Positions 14,397 through 23,145 are shown, counted from the stretch's first letter. The stretch: 24,008 nt of DNA from Methanothrix harundinacea (GCA_002502785.1 DAQG01000061.1:1-24008); one strand, 5' to 3'. The notes: generated by a model not told the origin, from the letters alone. Numbers and translations are program-made.

Positions 14397-15524
14397 TCAC
14401 CATCCAGAGCAGATTTCTATCGCCCTGAGGAGGTCTGATCGGGATACTATGCCTACGAGCTTTCCGTCCTCCATCACGGGAAGCCTTCGGATCTGCCGCT
14501 CTGCCATCTTCTTCATCGCCTCGGCGGCATCGGCGTTCGGCTCGATTACGTATATCGATTTTACCATGATCTCCCCCACGGCAGTTGTGCTCCTCTTCAC
14601 TTCGGGGACCTTCTGGACGTCGGATATCGTCACGATGCCTGCGAGCCTGCCGCCCTCCATCACTGGGTATCCCCGGTGCTTCTCGTGGAACATGAGGTTT
14701 ATAAGATCGGGGAGGCCCGTCTCGGGCGAGACGGTCCTCAGGTCCATCGACATTATGTCTTTCACCTTAACTCCCTCCAGGGGTACGGCGATGGAGGTCG
14801 CCCTCTCCTCGTCGGTGGCGGCGATGTAGACGAAGAAGGCGATGAGGATCAAAAAGGGGCTCCCCATAATCCCCAGGAAGGCCATGAGGATCGCAAAGAG
14901 CTTTCCTATTCCGGCGGCACGTCTCGTCGCCTCGACGTAGGGCATCCTGGTGGCAAACCAGGCTCTTAGAATCCTGCCTCCGTCCATGGGGAAGGCTGGA
15001 AGGAGGTTGAAGACCAAGAGAACGATGTTGATTACTCCCAGGGTCCAGAGGAGGGTGGTGATGGGATGGATTCCGCCCAAAAGGAGGGCCGACTGGAAGC
15101 TCAAGAGGACGCAGCCAAGTCCGATGATCCCGCTGACGCCCGGTCCCGCCACCGCCATCCTCGCCTCCATTTTTGGGTCTCGGGGGATGTCTTCCATCGA
15201 GGCGACGCCGCCGAAGATGTAGAGGGTAATGCTCCTGATCTTAATCCCGTAACGCATCGCAACGAAGGAGTGGCCCAGCTCGTGAAGGGCGACGCAGAGG
15301 AATAGCAGGATGGAGAAGGCGAAGGAGTAGGCCCATCTCGCCTCCGGCGGCTCGATGGCGTTGAACCCATAGGCCAGATCGTAGACCTCGCCGAAGAGGG
15401 TGACGCTGGTGGTTGCGGTGAAGGTTGAAAATATGTAAGCGACGATGGGTATGATCGCAAGAAACGTGATGTGCAGTCTGATGGGGATCCTCGCGATCCT
15501 CCCAATCTGGAAGGCGGAGCTCAT
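14397..15524 (-). CDS. Site-2 protease family metalloprotease with two CBS domains
   Basis: Start at ATG 15524 gives 375 residues; an in-frame GTG at 15530 adds two. It is an M50B intramembrane zinc protease: HELGH at 81-85 within a hydrophobic segment, and the third ligand motif FNLLPAFPMDGGR at 172-184 (Asp 181). About six membrane segments cover 18-36, 67-90, 125-150, 155-176 and 205-236. Two CBS domains follow at about 254-306 and 316-371 (TVSPETGLPDLINLM; GKLVGIVSRSDLL); such domains bind adenine nucleotides and probably gate the protease by energy state. Natural substrates are unknown. Gene order suggests co-transcription with the TraB-like gene, which would put two membrane-protease-like proteins together. 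Confidence 0.92.
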   Translation of the reverse strand: MSSAFQIGRIARIPIRLHITFLAIIPIVAYIFSTFTATTSVTLFGEVYDLAYGFNAIEPPEARWAYSFAFSILLFLCVALHELGHSFVAMRYGIKIRSITLYIFGGVASMEDIPRDPKMEARMAVAGPGVSGIIGLGCVLLSFQSALLLGGIHPITTLLWTLGVINIVLLVFNLLPAFPMDGGRILRAWFATRMPYVEATRRAAGIGKLFAILMAFLGIMGSPFLILIAFFVYIAATDEERATSIAVPLEGVKVKDIMSMDLRTVSPETGLPDLINLMFHEKHRGYPVMEGGRLAGIVTISDVQKVPEVKRSTTAVGEIMVKSIYVIEPNADAAEAMKKMAERQIRRLPVMEDGKLVGIVSRSDLLRAIEICSGW

Positions 15525-15526
15525 GA

Positions 15527-15619
15527 TCACAAACTCGCTCTGCCCGTTAATATCTTTTTTGAGGGATTGGAGATCGTGGCGTAGAGGGTCACGGGATCAA
15601 AGCAGGCGACGCAGCCCAT
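15527..15619 (-). CDS. Possible 30-aa CxxC peptide, or remnant of the rhodanese-type C-terminal segment
   Basis: ATG 15619 to TGA 15527-15529. The N-terminus MGCVACFDPVTLYAT is identical to residues 464-478 of the rhodanese protein at 19634-21418. Bases 15576-15626 match 19986-20036 at 46 of 51. Inside the shared TMGCVACFDPVTLYAT block all four differences are third-position and synonymous, which suggests selection on protein. The tail (ISNPSKKILTGRASL) only loosely resembles the parent (SSTKPSEITGG). An in-frame TGA lies five codons upstream of the ATG. GAGGTGA stands 12 bases before the ATG, a rather long spacing. It may be a small gene, a decayed copy, or a domain seed; its end overlaps the alternative GTG start of the M50 gene. 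Confidence 0.4.
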   Translation of the reverse strand: MGCVACFDPVTLYATISNPSKKILTGRASL

Positions 15620-15729
15620 AGTCTCCGGGGCTCACCTCTCTTCGATGTTGAATCACCTTTCGACAAGGGCGGCGGATCGTGCACACTTCAGCTACTTTAT
15701 GACCTTTTGTAATACTTAGATGGAAATAG

Positions 15730-15792
15730 TTATAACCAATCACCACCTTGGCGTGCCCTGGCGGTGAACGATAACTCTTCAGATGGCCGCCA
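15730..15792 (+). promoter_or_regulatory. Promoter and leader hairpin of the binding-protein gene
   Basis: TTATAA at 15730-15735, preceded by a purine-rich GGAAA, is the likely TATA/BRE. The leader contains TGGCGG (15759-15764) and CCGCCA (15787-15792), able to form a 6-bp stem. The gene starts at 15815. The region 15620-15729 holds nothing else I can name. Confidence 0.4.
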
Positions 15793-15814
15793 AAAGCCGT
15801 AGGATCGGGATATT

Positions 15815-17050
15815 ATGAAGATCACATCAACATTGATGCTTTCATCACTTCTGTTGCTGGTGGCGCCATCGATGGCTGCGGGTTATACCCTGCACATCTT
15901 CGGCAACGCCAATATGGACGATGTCATAGACGAGCAGGATCTAATCGCCCTCGAGGCGATGATCGGTGGTTCGGAGGCGGAGACGGAGCTTAGTGACGCC
16001 GACCACGACGGCGACCTTGACGAGGATGACCTGGCCAGGGTGGAGGAGATAATCGGAGGCGATCCGACAACGATCACCCTCATCGACTCGACGGAGAGGG
16101 TCGTGACCGTGGATATTCCCGTAGAGAGGATAGTTCCCCTCCACATGCGCCACGCCACCGCCGTCATCGTCCTCGGCGGCGAGGATAAGATCGTGGGAGT
16201 AGGCAGCACCGTCCTGGAGCGAGATGTGCTCTTTCCAGAGCTGAGCGAGCTGCCCTCCGCGGGCTCTCACAAGGAGCCTGACCTCGAGGCGATCCTCGAG
16301 CTGGAGCCTGACCTCGTCATCACCTTCACCAACTTCCCAACCCAGGACCAGCTGGAAGATAAGCTGCCTCCTGAGGTCGCAGTTGTCCGCTTCGATCTAT
16401 CAATGATCGACACATTAAAAGGCGAAATGATGGCCCTCGGCTACCTCATAGGAAACCGGGAGCAAGTGAACGATTACGACGAGTGGTACGACCATTACAT
16501 GGAGACCGTCCAGGAGAGGGTCTCCGATATCCCTGAAGAGGATCGAGTCAAGGTGTTCATGGAGCGGGAAAGTCCCGCCCGGGAAGCTTCCGTCCGATGG
16601 GCCTACGCCAGCGATACCGGGTACACTGACCTCTGCAACATTGCAGGCGGCAAGAACATCGCAACGGAGAAGATCGAGTACAACGGAGACGTCGAGGCGG
16701 AGTGGGTGATGGAAGAGAACCCCGACGTGATCATTGGCCTCTCTTACAGCGGCGGCTATAATGTGGATGACGATGCCCCCTTGGGAGCGTACCGAGACGG
16801 GATCATGAGCGCTCCGGGTTTTGATCTTATAGACGCCGTGAAAAATGATAGGGTTCACGTAATCTCCGGCGACTTCGCCCTCGGCCCCCAGATGACGATC
16901 GGGACCGTCGCCGTCGCCAAGTGGCTCTACCCAGAGCTATTCAGCGACCTGGACCCCGAGGCGATTCATAAGGAGTTTCTGAAGGATCTCATGCACGCCG
17001 ACTACAACCCCGATGAGCACGGTGCCTTCGTCTACCCTCCGATGGAATGA
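15815..17050 (+). CDS. Periplasmic-type ABC substrate-binding protein with dockerin-like repeats
   Basis: A 411-aa exported protein: signal peptide about 1-22, then two dockerin-like calcium loops (about 31-46 GNANMDDVIDEQDL and 61-76 DADHDGDLDEDDL), then a BtuF/FepB-type class III binding domain from about residue 86 (TLIDSTERVVTVDIPVERIV, PDLEAILELEPDLVIT, NPDVIIGLSY, VKNDRVHVISGDFALGPQ). Such proteins deliver iron-siderophore, cobalamin or heme to an ABC importer. The ligand cannot be told from sequence. No permease or ATPase gene is adjacent, so it must work with a transporter encoded elsewhere. The paired loops resemble those in other methanogen binding proteins and may bind calcium or a cohesin-like partner at the cell surface. 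Confidence 0.87.
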   Translation: MKITSTLMLSSLLLLVAPSMAAGYTLHIFGNANMDDVIDEQDLIALEAMIGGSEAETELSDADHDGDLDEDDLARVEEIIGGDPTTITLIDSTERVVTVDIPVERIVPLHMRHATAVIVLGGEDKIVGVGSTVLERDVLFPELSELPSAGSHKEPDLEAILELEPDLVITFTNFPTQDQLEDKLPPEVAVVRFDLSMIDTLKGEMMALGYLIGNREQVNDYDEWYDHYMETVQERVSDIPEEDRVKVFMERESPAREASVRWAYASDTGYTDLCNIAGGKNIATEKIEYNGDVEAEWVMEENPDVIIGLSYSGGYNVDDDAPLGAYRDGIMSAPGFDLIDAVKNDRVHVISGDFALGPQMTIGTVAVAKWLYPELFSDLDPEAIHKEFLKDLMHADYNPDEHGAFVYPPME

Positions 17051-17071
17051 TGGCGAAAGGTGACTAAAACG

Positions 17072-17137
17072 GCGCCCAAAAGGGCGCGAAAACTTCGAGC
17101 CGTTTCCCGACAGCTTGACGGGGGACCTTGCTTTTTT
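17072..17137 (+). terminator. Hairpins and T run after the binding-protein gene
   Basis: GCGCCC (17072-17077) and GGGCGC (17082-17087) form a perfect 6-bp stem with loop AAAA. A second, weaker CCCG/CGGG pair follows, then a run of six T near 17132-17137 that reaches the stop of the converging aldolase gene. It may serve both strands. Confidence 0.5.
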
Positions 17138-17684
17138 ATCCGACGTTAACCAGCCGCCTGATCATGGCGCTGTGCTCCACCATGCAGGCGACGATGTAGG
17201 CCTCCTCGAGGCTCGCGCCGATGGCGAAGACGCCGTGCCCCCTAACTATGCAGGCCCTGTGTTCTTTGAGGGCTTGCGAGGCGTTTTTTGCGAGGTCGAG
17301 GCTTCCCATCTCGCCCTCGATTATGGGGACCGTACCGAGAAACCGGGCCCCTTCGCCGTCCATCGGCTCGAAGGGGCCCTCTTCCAAAATCGAGGTGGCG
17401 ACGGCGTAAGGGGAATGGGTATGGATCACGGCACCGGACGGGGTTTTTTCGTAGATGGCCCGATGAACGACTGTCTCGCAGCTGGCGAGAGCGTCCTCTG
17501 GACATGGGGCCGAAAGGGTCACCTCGATCACTTGATCGTCAGTGATCTCGTCCAGCATCGATCCGGTGGAGGTGATCAGGATCTTTCCATCAAAAAGGAC
17601 GCTGATGTTTCCGAAATGGGCGTAAGCAAGGTCTGAGGCGACGACCTTTCGTCCGAACTTCGCTATCTCTTTTTGGTTTTGCAT
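17136..17684 (-). CDS. Class II aldolase/adducin family protein, L-fuculose-phosphate aldolase-like
   Basis: A 182-aa zinc aldolase. Zinc ligands are visible as HTH (88, 90) in GAVIHTHSPYA and His 150 in VRGHGVF; the probable catalytic acid is Glu 70 (SCETVVHRAIY), and the phosphate loop is represented by GNISV (25-29) and STGS (39-42). Length is slightly short, as usual in archaea. The Methanocaldococcus homologue is reported to act as fuculose-1-phosphate aldolase, producing lactaldehyde for the lactate part of coenzyme F420; the same role is plausible here but not shown. It starts 11 bp after the subtilase stop on the same strand, so it is probably the last gene of that transcript, a cytoplasmic enzyme behind three exported proteins. 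Confidence 0.85.
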   Translation of the reverse strand: MQNQKEIAKFGRKVVASDLAYAHFGNISVLFDGKILITSTGSMLDEITDDQVIEVTLSAPCPEDALASCETVVHRAIYEKTPSGAVIHTHSPYAVATSILEEGPFEPMDGEGARFLGTVPIIEGEMGSLDLAKNASQALKEHRACIVRGHGVFAIGASLEEAYIVACMVEHSAMIRRLVNVG

Positions 17685-17695
17685 CCTTCATCACC

Positions 17696-19606
17696 TCAGG
17701 CCAGAACGAAAGGGACGGCGTTCGTCCCCAACCCACCGAACTGGTCTGTCGCCTCCACCTGGATCGAATAGTCGCCGGGGTCCCAGAATCTCGTCTCCCA
17801 GCGGCCGGTGTAGACTCCGTTTCCGTCGAAGTCGCGCATCGGAATCCTGATATCCTTGTTCTTGCCGATGACGTGGACCTCGACGTCGGCGACGTCTCCA
17901 GAAACTCCTGCTTCGATCATGACGGGATCGCCAGCCATGGCCTTGGCTCTGCTAAGCGCGAGGCTGAAAACCTCTGGATCGGACCTCTCTTCAGGCTCTT
18001 CTACAAGAGAAAGGGCGCAAGAGAGGTTCAGGGCCCCATAGCCGTAAGTGTTGTCGGGCCCCGAGAGCCCGATGTCGTCTGCGGACTTGAGGAGGACCCT
18101 TTTCACCGCTGCAGGGTCGAGGCTCGACTGCTTTTCCAGGATGACCGCAGCAGCTCCCGCCACCTGGGGCGCGGCCATAGAGGTACCGGACATGTTGCCC
18201 TCGCCGTGGAGGGTCCCGGACTTGGCCGAGGTCACGTTCACGCCCACCGCTACCAGGTCCGGCTTGACGCGGTTGTCGGGGGTCGGGCCTCGCGACGATC
18301 TCTGAAAAATGTTTCCAGCTGGGTCCATGGCGCCCACCGTTATCACCTTCTCGGCGGTGCCCGGCGTGACGATCGACCTGGTGGCGGGACCCGAATTCCC
18401 GGCGGCGACGCACGTTATGATCCCCTCGTCCACCATCCTGTCGCAGGCCGAATCGAGAAGGGTAGACCCGTCGCTGGGGCCCTCGCCACCGACGCTGAAG
18501 GATATCACGTCTATGCCGAGGTCGCCCTGGTTTTCAAGACACCAGTCGAGGGCGGTGAGGGCGTCGGATAGGTAGCATGCGCCGTCCTTGTCCATCACCT
18601 TGATCACCACCAGTTTGGCTCCAGGGGCAACTCCGCCAGTCTCGCCGGTTCCCGCGATGAGGCTCGCGCAGTGGGTGCCGTGGCCGTGGTCGTCGTAGAT
18701 GTCCTCCCTGCCGTTGACGAAGTCTTTGAAGGCGACGATCTTTGGGTCGTCGGTGAAGATGTCGTCGTCCATGTCGTCCAAAGATCGGTGGTTCGGGTCA
18801 GCACCTGTATCCAGGATCGCCACCGTCATGCCTCTTCCGATGTAGTCATCGACCTCGAGGCGGGGGTCCTCCTTTGGACTGTACCTTTCAGAGACCTCGC
18901 CCAGGATCTGGAGCTTCTGATCTCTGTAGACCCCCTTGACGCCGTCGATCTTCGTCAGGCTCTCAAGCTCGCTGCATGGGACCACCATGGAAGTTCCGGG
19001 CAGGATTCTGAACTCCTCTTCCACCTTCTCCTGGATCTTCGTATCCTCTTTCTTCAGGGAGACGTTCTCCTCGTGGAGGACTATGACCCGAAGGTCCTGA
19101 TCTTCTAGCTTCTCGAGGCAGTCCTCGATCCGGTTGGAGTTCAGGTCCAGGGGGTCGAGGACGCGAAGGATGAGGTCGTCACACTTGGCGGCGTTACCTG
19201 CCCTGTCGACGGCGACGATGGTGATATCGTGGTCACCTGGCGGAAGGTTCGAGCTGCAGTGCCCCTCGTACTTTCCGTTTCGGGTGAGGTCGATCAGTGG
19301 TACGTACCGTCCGCCCACCTCGGCGTAAACGGTGTCCACTCCGGCGTCGTCTCTCACCCAGGCGCTGATCTCGGCTCTCGGGTCGCCCCGCGTCATGATC
19401 ATCGGCGATACATGGGCGTTGAAGATGACTGGAGGTTCGATGTCGTCGTCTCCGGGGTTGAGGACAGAGTCCATCCTTTGGAGAAACCAGCGTGGTGAGA
19501 CTTCTTGAGGTTGCTCGTTCAAAGAGACGGAAATGGCCGCGCCGCTGGAGGCGGTCCAGACGATCGCCACCAGGGCGAGAAAAAATAAGGGGCTTGGGCG
19601 GCTCAT
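17696..19606 (-). CDS. Secreted subtilisin-family (S8) serine protease
   Basis: A 636-aa exported protease. Signal peptide about 1-24, an Ig-like beta domain about 56-152 (DAGVDTVYAEV, PPGDHDITIVAVDRAGNA), an inhibitor_I9-like propeptide about 171-236, then the S8 domain with Asp 266 (VAILDTGAD), His 309 (DDHGHGTHCASLIAG), oxyanion Asn 404 (AAGNSG) and Ser 476 (GTSMAAPQVAGAA). All catalytic residues are present. A second Ig-like domain (about 553-636, PGDYSIQVEATD) ends the protein, with no anchor visible. The beta domains at both ends suggest cell-surface or matrix binding. The start follows the rhodanese stop by 27 bp with GGAG almost touching the ATG. Confidence 0.93.
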   Translation of the reverse strand: MSRPSPLFFLALVAIVWTASSGAAISVSLNEQPQEVSPRWFLQRMDSVLNPGDDDIEPPVIFNAHVSPMIMTRGDPRAEISAWVRDDAGVDTVYAEVGGRYVPLIDLTRNGKYEGHCSSNLPPGDHDITIVAVDRAGNAAKCDDLILRVLDPLDLNSNRIEDCLEKLEDQDLRVIVLHEENVSLKKEDTKIQEKVEEEFRILPGTSMVVPCSELESLTKIDGVKGVYRDQKLQILGEVSERYSPKEDPRLEVDDYIGRGMTVAILDTGADPNHRSLDDMDDDIFTDDPKIVAFKDFVNGREDIYDDHGHGTHCASLIAGTGETGGVAPGAKLVVIKVMDKDGACYLSDALTALDWCLENQGDLGIDVISFSVGGEGPSDGSTLLDSACDRMVDEGIITCVAAGNSGPATRSIVTPGTAEKVITVGAMDPAGNIFQRSSRGPTPDNRVKPDLVAVGVNVTSAKSGTLHGEGNMSGTSMAAPQVAGAAAVILEKQSSLDPAAVKRVLLKSADDIGLSGPDNTYGYGALNLSCALSLVEEPEERSDPEVFSLALSRAKAMAGDPVMIEAGVSGDVADVEVHVIGKNKDIRIPMRDFDGNGVYTGRWETRFWDPGDYSIQVEATDQFGGLGTNAVPFVLA

Positions 19607-19633
19607 CTCCTAATTCTATGTCTCTTTATCTGA

Positions 19634-21418
19634 TTAATAACTTCCTAGCTTTCTGATGCCGTTGTTGGTGGCGGCGGCGGTCGTCGTCTCCTGGACTGGA
19701 GCCGAGTTGTCGATCTCTATCGTCAGGACGTCTTCGAAGTAGGAGGTCTTCTCGCCCGCAGCAGCTGCCAGGGTCACCGTGTAGACACCCTCGGGCACGC
19801 CCGTGGCGTCCCAGGTCCCGACATACTCGTCGCTCAGGGTGGATGCCAGCTCTATGGTGGCCATGATCTCTCCGTCCACGTCCTGGATAAGGGCACCAGC
19901 GGCCGTGATCTGCGCGAGGTTGGTGCTCCCAACAGATCCGAGCTTGATCCCACCGGTGATCTCAGAGGGTTTGGTGCTGGAGGCCGTGGCGTAGAGGGTC
20001 ACTGGATCGAAGCAGGCGACGCATCCCATGGTCTTCACCGTAGGCTCCTCTTTTGAGGTTGCTTCTGAGATAATCTCCTCGATCTCGGTCTCGTTGACTA
20101 TGGATTCGTTCATCTGATCGGTCGCGTTGTCGTCTACGACGACCACATCGACAGCTTCCGTCTCTGGGCTCGCATCTTCGACGACCACTTCGGCTGGCAC
20201 GGATTCATCGGCGGTGGTCTCCGTCGCAAATAGCTCGGTCGCAGAATCGGCTTCGTCGGAGACTACATCAAAGGTGGCGTATATCTTCACGAGTCCGGGC
20301 CTTGCGGGGTTAGGCTCGGCCCGGGCTTCTTTCAGGACGGCTTTGACCGGTGGTCTGTGCTCTTCCCAGTCGTTCCAGGTATAGATGCTCGAGTCGTATC
20401 CCATCAGCTGCAGGGCGTACCAGACCATGGAGGCTCTGGCGCCGGCGTTGGAGTAAACGACGATCGGCTCGTCCTCATCAAGACCTACGAAGATCCCCGC
20501 CAGGTCTTCGCTGTTCTTTACCTGGTCGTCGGTCTGAACTTCATCGTAGTCTATGTGGACGGCGCCGGTTATCTTGTCGGCGGCGAACTCTTGGAGGGTT
20601 CTGGCGTCGACCAGCTGGTACTCCCCGCTGGCCACACCGTCGTAGTCAGCCAACAGGCTCGATCTAACCCTGGGCGTGTAGGTCACGGCAGACCTCTCGT
20701 TCGTCTTCTTTTCCGTCGCGAGCCCCGCGGCCTTCCACTCATCTAGTCCACCGTCCAAGACTTTGACGTCGTCGTGACCGATGTATCGCATCGCCCAGAA
20801 GACGAAGGGTGCAACAGATATGTCGTCACAGGTGGCGCAGTTGCCGTAGATCACCACCGAGTCGTCGGGGGAAATGCCGGCGTTCCCGAAGATCTCGGCC
20901 ATCTCGGCGGCCGACTTGGGGTTGTTGTTCTCATCGAGAAGCTCGTCCCAGTAGAGGGGGATCGCTCCTTTGATGTGAGAAGTGGCGTAGTCGGACCCAA
21001 CGTCCAAGATTACGTCTGAGCTTTCAGCGTCTTCGATCGAGGCGAGAAACTCGTCGTGGACGAAACCATCAACGCTTCTCTCAGTCGAATTCTCCATGGC
21101 GGCTCTCGCCTCCTGGGGTCCTGGGGCCTTCACGCCCGCGGTCTCGTCATCGAAGTCGTGGCCAAGGAAGTTGTAGATATCCAGCTCAAAGGTCTCCTCG
21201 CCTTTGCAGGCGGGGCAGTCCCATCTATCCAAACGTTCTTGAGAGACGTTTAAATCGTCACTTGTTTCGGCTGCACAACTTGCACAGGATATCATGGCGA
21301 ATATCAGGAACAGGGCCCCTACCGTCTGAGCGATCCTGGACCAGAAACTCGCAGATTTGCGCCCGACCTTTGAGCCGGGCCTATCAGTTGAAAACTCGTC
21401 TTTTCTAACCCCAAACAT
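19634..21418 (-). CDS. Exported tandem-rhodanese protein with acidic linker and C-terminal beta domain
   Basis: A 594-aa protein. A basic head of about 27 residues precedes one hydrophobic segment (28-46) ending in MISCASCAAE, a lipobox-like sequence, so it may be a membrane-anchored lipoprotein. CPACKG follows at 68-73. Rhodanese domain 1 spans about 115-232 and has NCATC (193-197) in its active loop; domain 2 spans about 255-355 and has VYSNAGAR (321-328), with Ser where catalytic Cys is usual. An acidic linker (about 384-460) leads to TMGCVACFDPVTLYAT (463-478) and a C-terminal beta domain (PEGVYTVTLAAAAG). Classical sulfur transfer by domain 2 is unlikely; domain 1 might use Cys 194 or 197. 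It follows the beta-helix gene by 39 bp. Confidence 0.85.
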   Translation of the reverse strand: MFGVRKDEFSTDRPGSKVGRKSASFWSRIAQTVGALFLIFAMISCASCAAETSDDLNVSQERLDRWDCPACKGEETFELDIYNFLGHDFDDETAGVKAPGPQEARAAMENSTERSVDGFVHDEFLASIEDAESSDVILDVGSDYATSHIKGAIPLYWDELLDENNNPKSAAEMAEIFGNAGISPDDSVVIYGNCATCDDISVAPFVFWAMRYIGHDDVKVLDGGLDEWKAAGLATEKKTNERSAVTYTPRVRSSLLADYDGVASGEYQLVDARTLQEFAADKITGAVHIDYDEVQTDDQVKNSEDLAGIFVGLDEDEPIVVYSNAGARASMVWYALQLMGYDSSIYTWNDWEEHRPPVKAVLKEARAEPNPARPGLVKIYATFDVVSDEADSATELFATETTADESVPAEVVVEDASPETEAVDVVVVDDNATDQMNESIVNETEIEEIISEATSKEEPTVKTMGCVACFDPVTLYATASSTKPSEITGGIKLGSVGSTNLAQITAAGALIQDVDGEIMATIELASTLSDEYVGTWDATGVPEGVYTVTLAAAAGEKTSYFEDVLTIEIDNSAPVQETTTAAATNNGIRKLGSY

Positions 21419-21457
21419 GGCTTATCCCCTTAAAACGCAATTGTAAGTATGATCACC

Positions 21458-22951
21458 TTAAAGTTGTTGAGAGAGGGCTTCGTTGAAGTTCCATCCCGAC
21501 CTTGGCAGAAGCTCAAGCTCACCTATCTCCTCTTCCATCTCGTTTCCTTTTGCGTCCTTTGCCGTCAGAACGATCGCGTACCTTCCCTCCCCCATAAGGG
21601 CTGTCTGGAGGGTGCCGACGTAAACGTTCTCTTTTGATCTGTCCATCCGAATGTACTGGTTGGGCACCGAAGACTTCAGGACGTTCTTGGTGCGGGCCGA
21701 TATCTGGGCGATTCCGTGTTTGGATTCAAGGATTGCCTCCACCGCCACCTGCGCCCCTATCTGGGCGCGGGCAGGGTAGATGGAAGCGTCGATCAGCCTG
21801 ATGGGTTGGACAGACTCGCCCATAACGGGATAGATGTCTCTGGCTCTCTCGTTGATGATGTAAGGAAGGTCTGCAAAGCCGTCGCTTCCCGAGATGTTCT
21901 GGCCAGGTCCTTTCATCTCGTCGGACCCGACGTAGTTGCCCCAGAAGTTTCCGCCCTCGGGGTAGGATGCGTACCACTGGTTGACCCCTCTATCCTCGGC
22001 CGGAATGACGCAGTCGAAGATCCTGTTCTTGTACGCATGGTTTCCGTCGGTGTTGACGAAGATCCCCTTCTGGCTTCCGGATATGTTGTTCTCGAGGATT
22101 GTGTTGTTTCCGTCGGGTCCTTCTTGGATCTGGATCCCAAAGACCGGGTTGTCGGCTATCTCGTTTCCTCTGATGACGTTGTACCCCGATCCCGACTGGA
22201 GGAATATCCCCACCACCTCGTTTTCAGAGATATCATTTTCCAGGATCTGGTTATTGGAGCATCCATGGATCATCTTGATCCCGGAGTTCTTGTTTCTGGA
22301 GAGAACGTTCTTCTGGACCAGGTTCTCGTTGCAGTCGGTGAACATGTAGATGCCATAATCGTTTCTCTCCGCCACGTTTTCCCTTATCACGTTCTCAGAG
22401 CAGGAGGGAAAGAGGCATATCCCGTACTCGCCGTTGTCGCTGGCTACGTTGTTTCGTATCAGGTTTCGGTTCGAGTTGGAGAGGTATATGCCGTACCATC
22501 CTTCGCCGCCGAGGCCGTTGAAGTTCGCGACGTTGTTCTCAATCCTGTTTTCGTCGGAGAATACAAGGCCTATTCCCCACTGGACGCACCCGGTCACGGT
22601 GTTGTCTGATATGGTACAGTTTTCGGAGCCCACCAGATGGATCCCGTAAAACCCGCCTTCGACGTTGAAGCCTGAGACTTTCACATCGGTTGCCTGGATC
22701 TTTATCCCAATCTCCCGCTCGCTGGCCCTGATCTTGGCGTCGTCGCCGACTAGGTTGAGGCTCTTTGTTATCTCTATCTTGTCATAGACGCCCGGCGCCA
22801 CAAGAATCGTGTCTCCAGGCGCCGCTCCGTTTATCGCCGACTGGAGGTTTGAGCCCGCCTGGTAAGTCGTGGCAGATGTCGTCGTGATCAACAGAAGCGC
22901 CAAGATGACCGTCGCGCCGAAGAAGTGGCACAGATCCGCTGAAGTTCTCAA
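21458..22951 (-). CDS. Secreted right-handed beta-helix (NosD-like) protein
   Basis: The frame has no usable ATG at its head. TTG at 22951 is 7 bases after GGTGG and is the likely start, giving 497 residues with a hydrophobic signal (ATVILALLLI). The opening DTILVAPGVYDKIEITKSLNLVGDDAKI is the usual entry to a NosD/pectate-lyase-like helix. About ten coils of 22-24 residues follow, each with NxIxxNxxxxNxxGIxL-type ladders of Asn, Gly and Ile. The C-terminus (about 390-480) is an Ig-like domain (ISARTKNVL, GRYAIVLTAKDAKGNE). Such helices usually bind or cut polysaccharide; no catalytic site is evident. It leads a minus-strand run of four genes. Confidence 0.88.
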   Translation of the reverse strand: MRTSADLCHFFGATVILALLLITTTSATTYQAGSNLQSAINGAAPGDTILVAPGVYDKIEITKSLNLVGDDAKIRASEREIGIKIQATDVKVSGFNVEGGFYGIHLVGSENCTISDNTVTGCVQWGIGLVFSDENRIENNVANFNGLGGEGWYGIYLSNSNRNLIRNNVASDNGEYGICLFPSCSENVIRENVAERNDYGIYMFTDCNENLVQKNVLSRNKNSGIKMIHGCSNNQILENDISENEVVGIFLQSGSGYNVIRGNEIADNPVFGIQIQEGPDGNNTILENNISGSQKGIFVNTDGNHAYKNRIFDCVIPAEDRGVNQWYASYPEGGNFWGNYVGSDEMKGPGQNISGSDGFADLPYIINERARDIYPVMGESVQPIRLIDASIYPARAQIGAQVAVEAILESKHGIAQISARTKNVLKSSVPNQYIRMDRSKENVYVGTLQTALMGEGRYAIVLTAKDAKGNEMEEEIGELELLPRSGWNFNEALSQQL

Positions 22952-23145
22952 GCTAACCCACCGAGCTTAAGGAGGATCTTCAGTTAATAAAGCTAACGTG
23001 ACACCCCTCCGAGGAATAAGGCGGCGATAGGGGCCGAAATTTTCAAAGCCGCCCTCCGCGAGGCTTTTATAGGGGTCATGTAGGTCAAAGATGAACACAA
23101 GTCTTTTTATTTATCCCGATGCCATGAATGCTTGAGGTGTTCAGT
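22952..23145. promoter_or_regulatory. Divergent promoter region of the beta-helix and DNRLRE genes
   Basis: These 194 bp separate two divergent genes for exported proteins. TTTTTATTTAT at 23102-23112 is the likely TATA box of the plus-strand gene, and a second T-rich CTTTTATAG lies near 23063-23071. AAGGAGGATC at about 22969-22978 on the plus strand looks like a ribosome site but has no reading frame behind it. Confidence 0.4.

Noticed and set aside
17873..18571. 232-codon plus-strand frame inside the subtilase gene
   Set aside because: Antisense shadow; the catalytic domain of the subtilase lies across it on the other strand.
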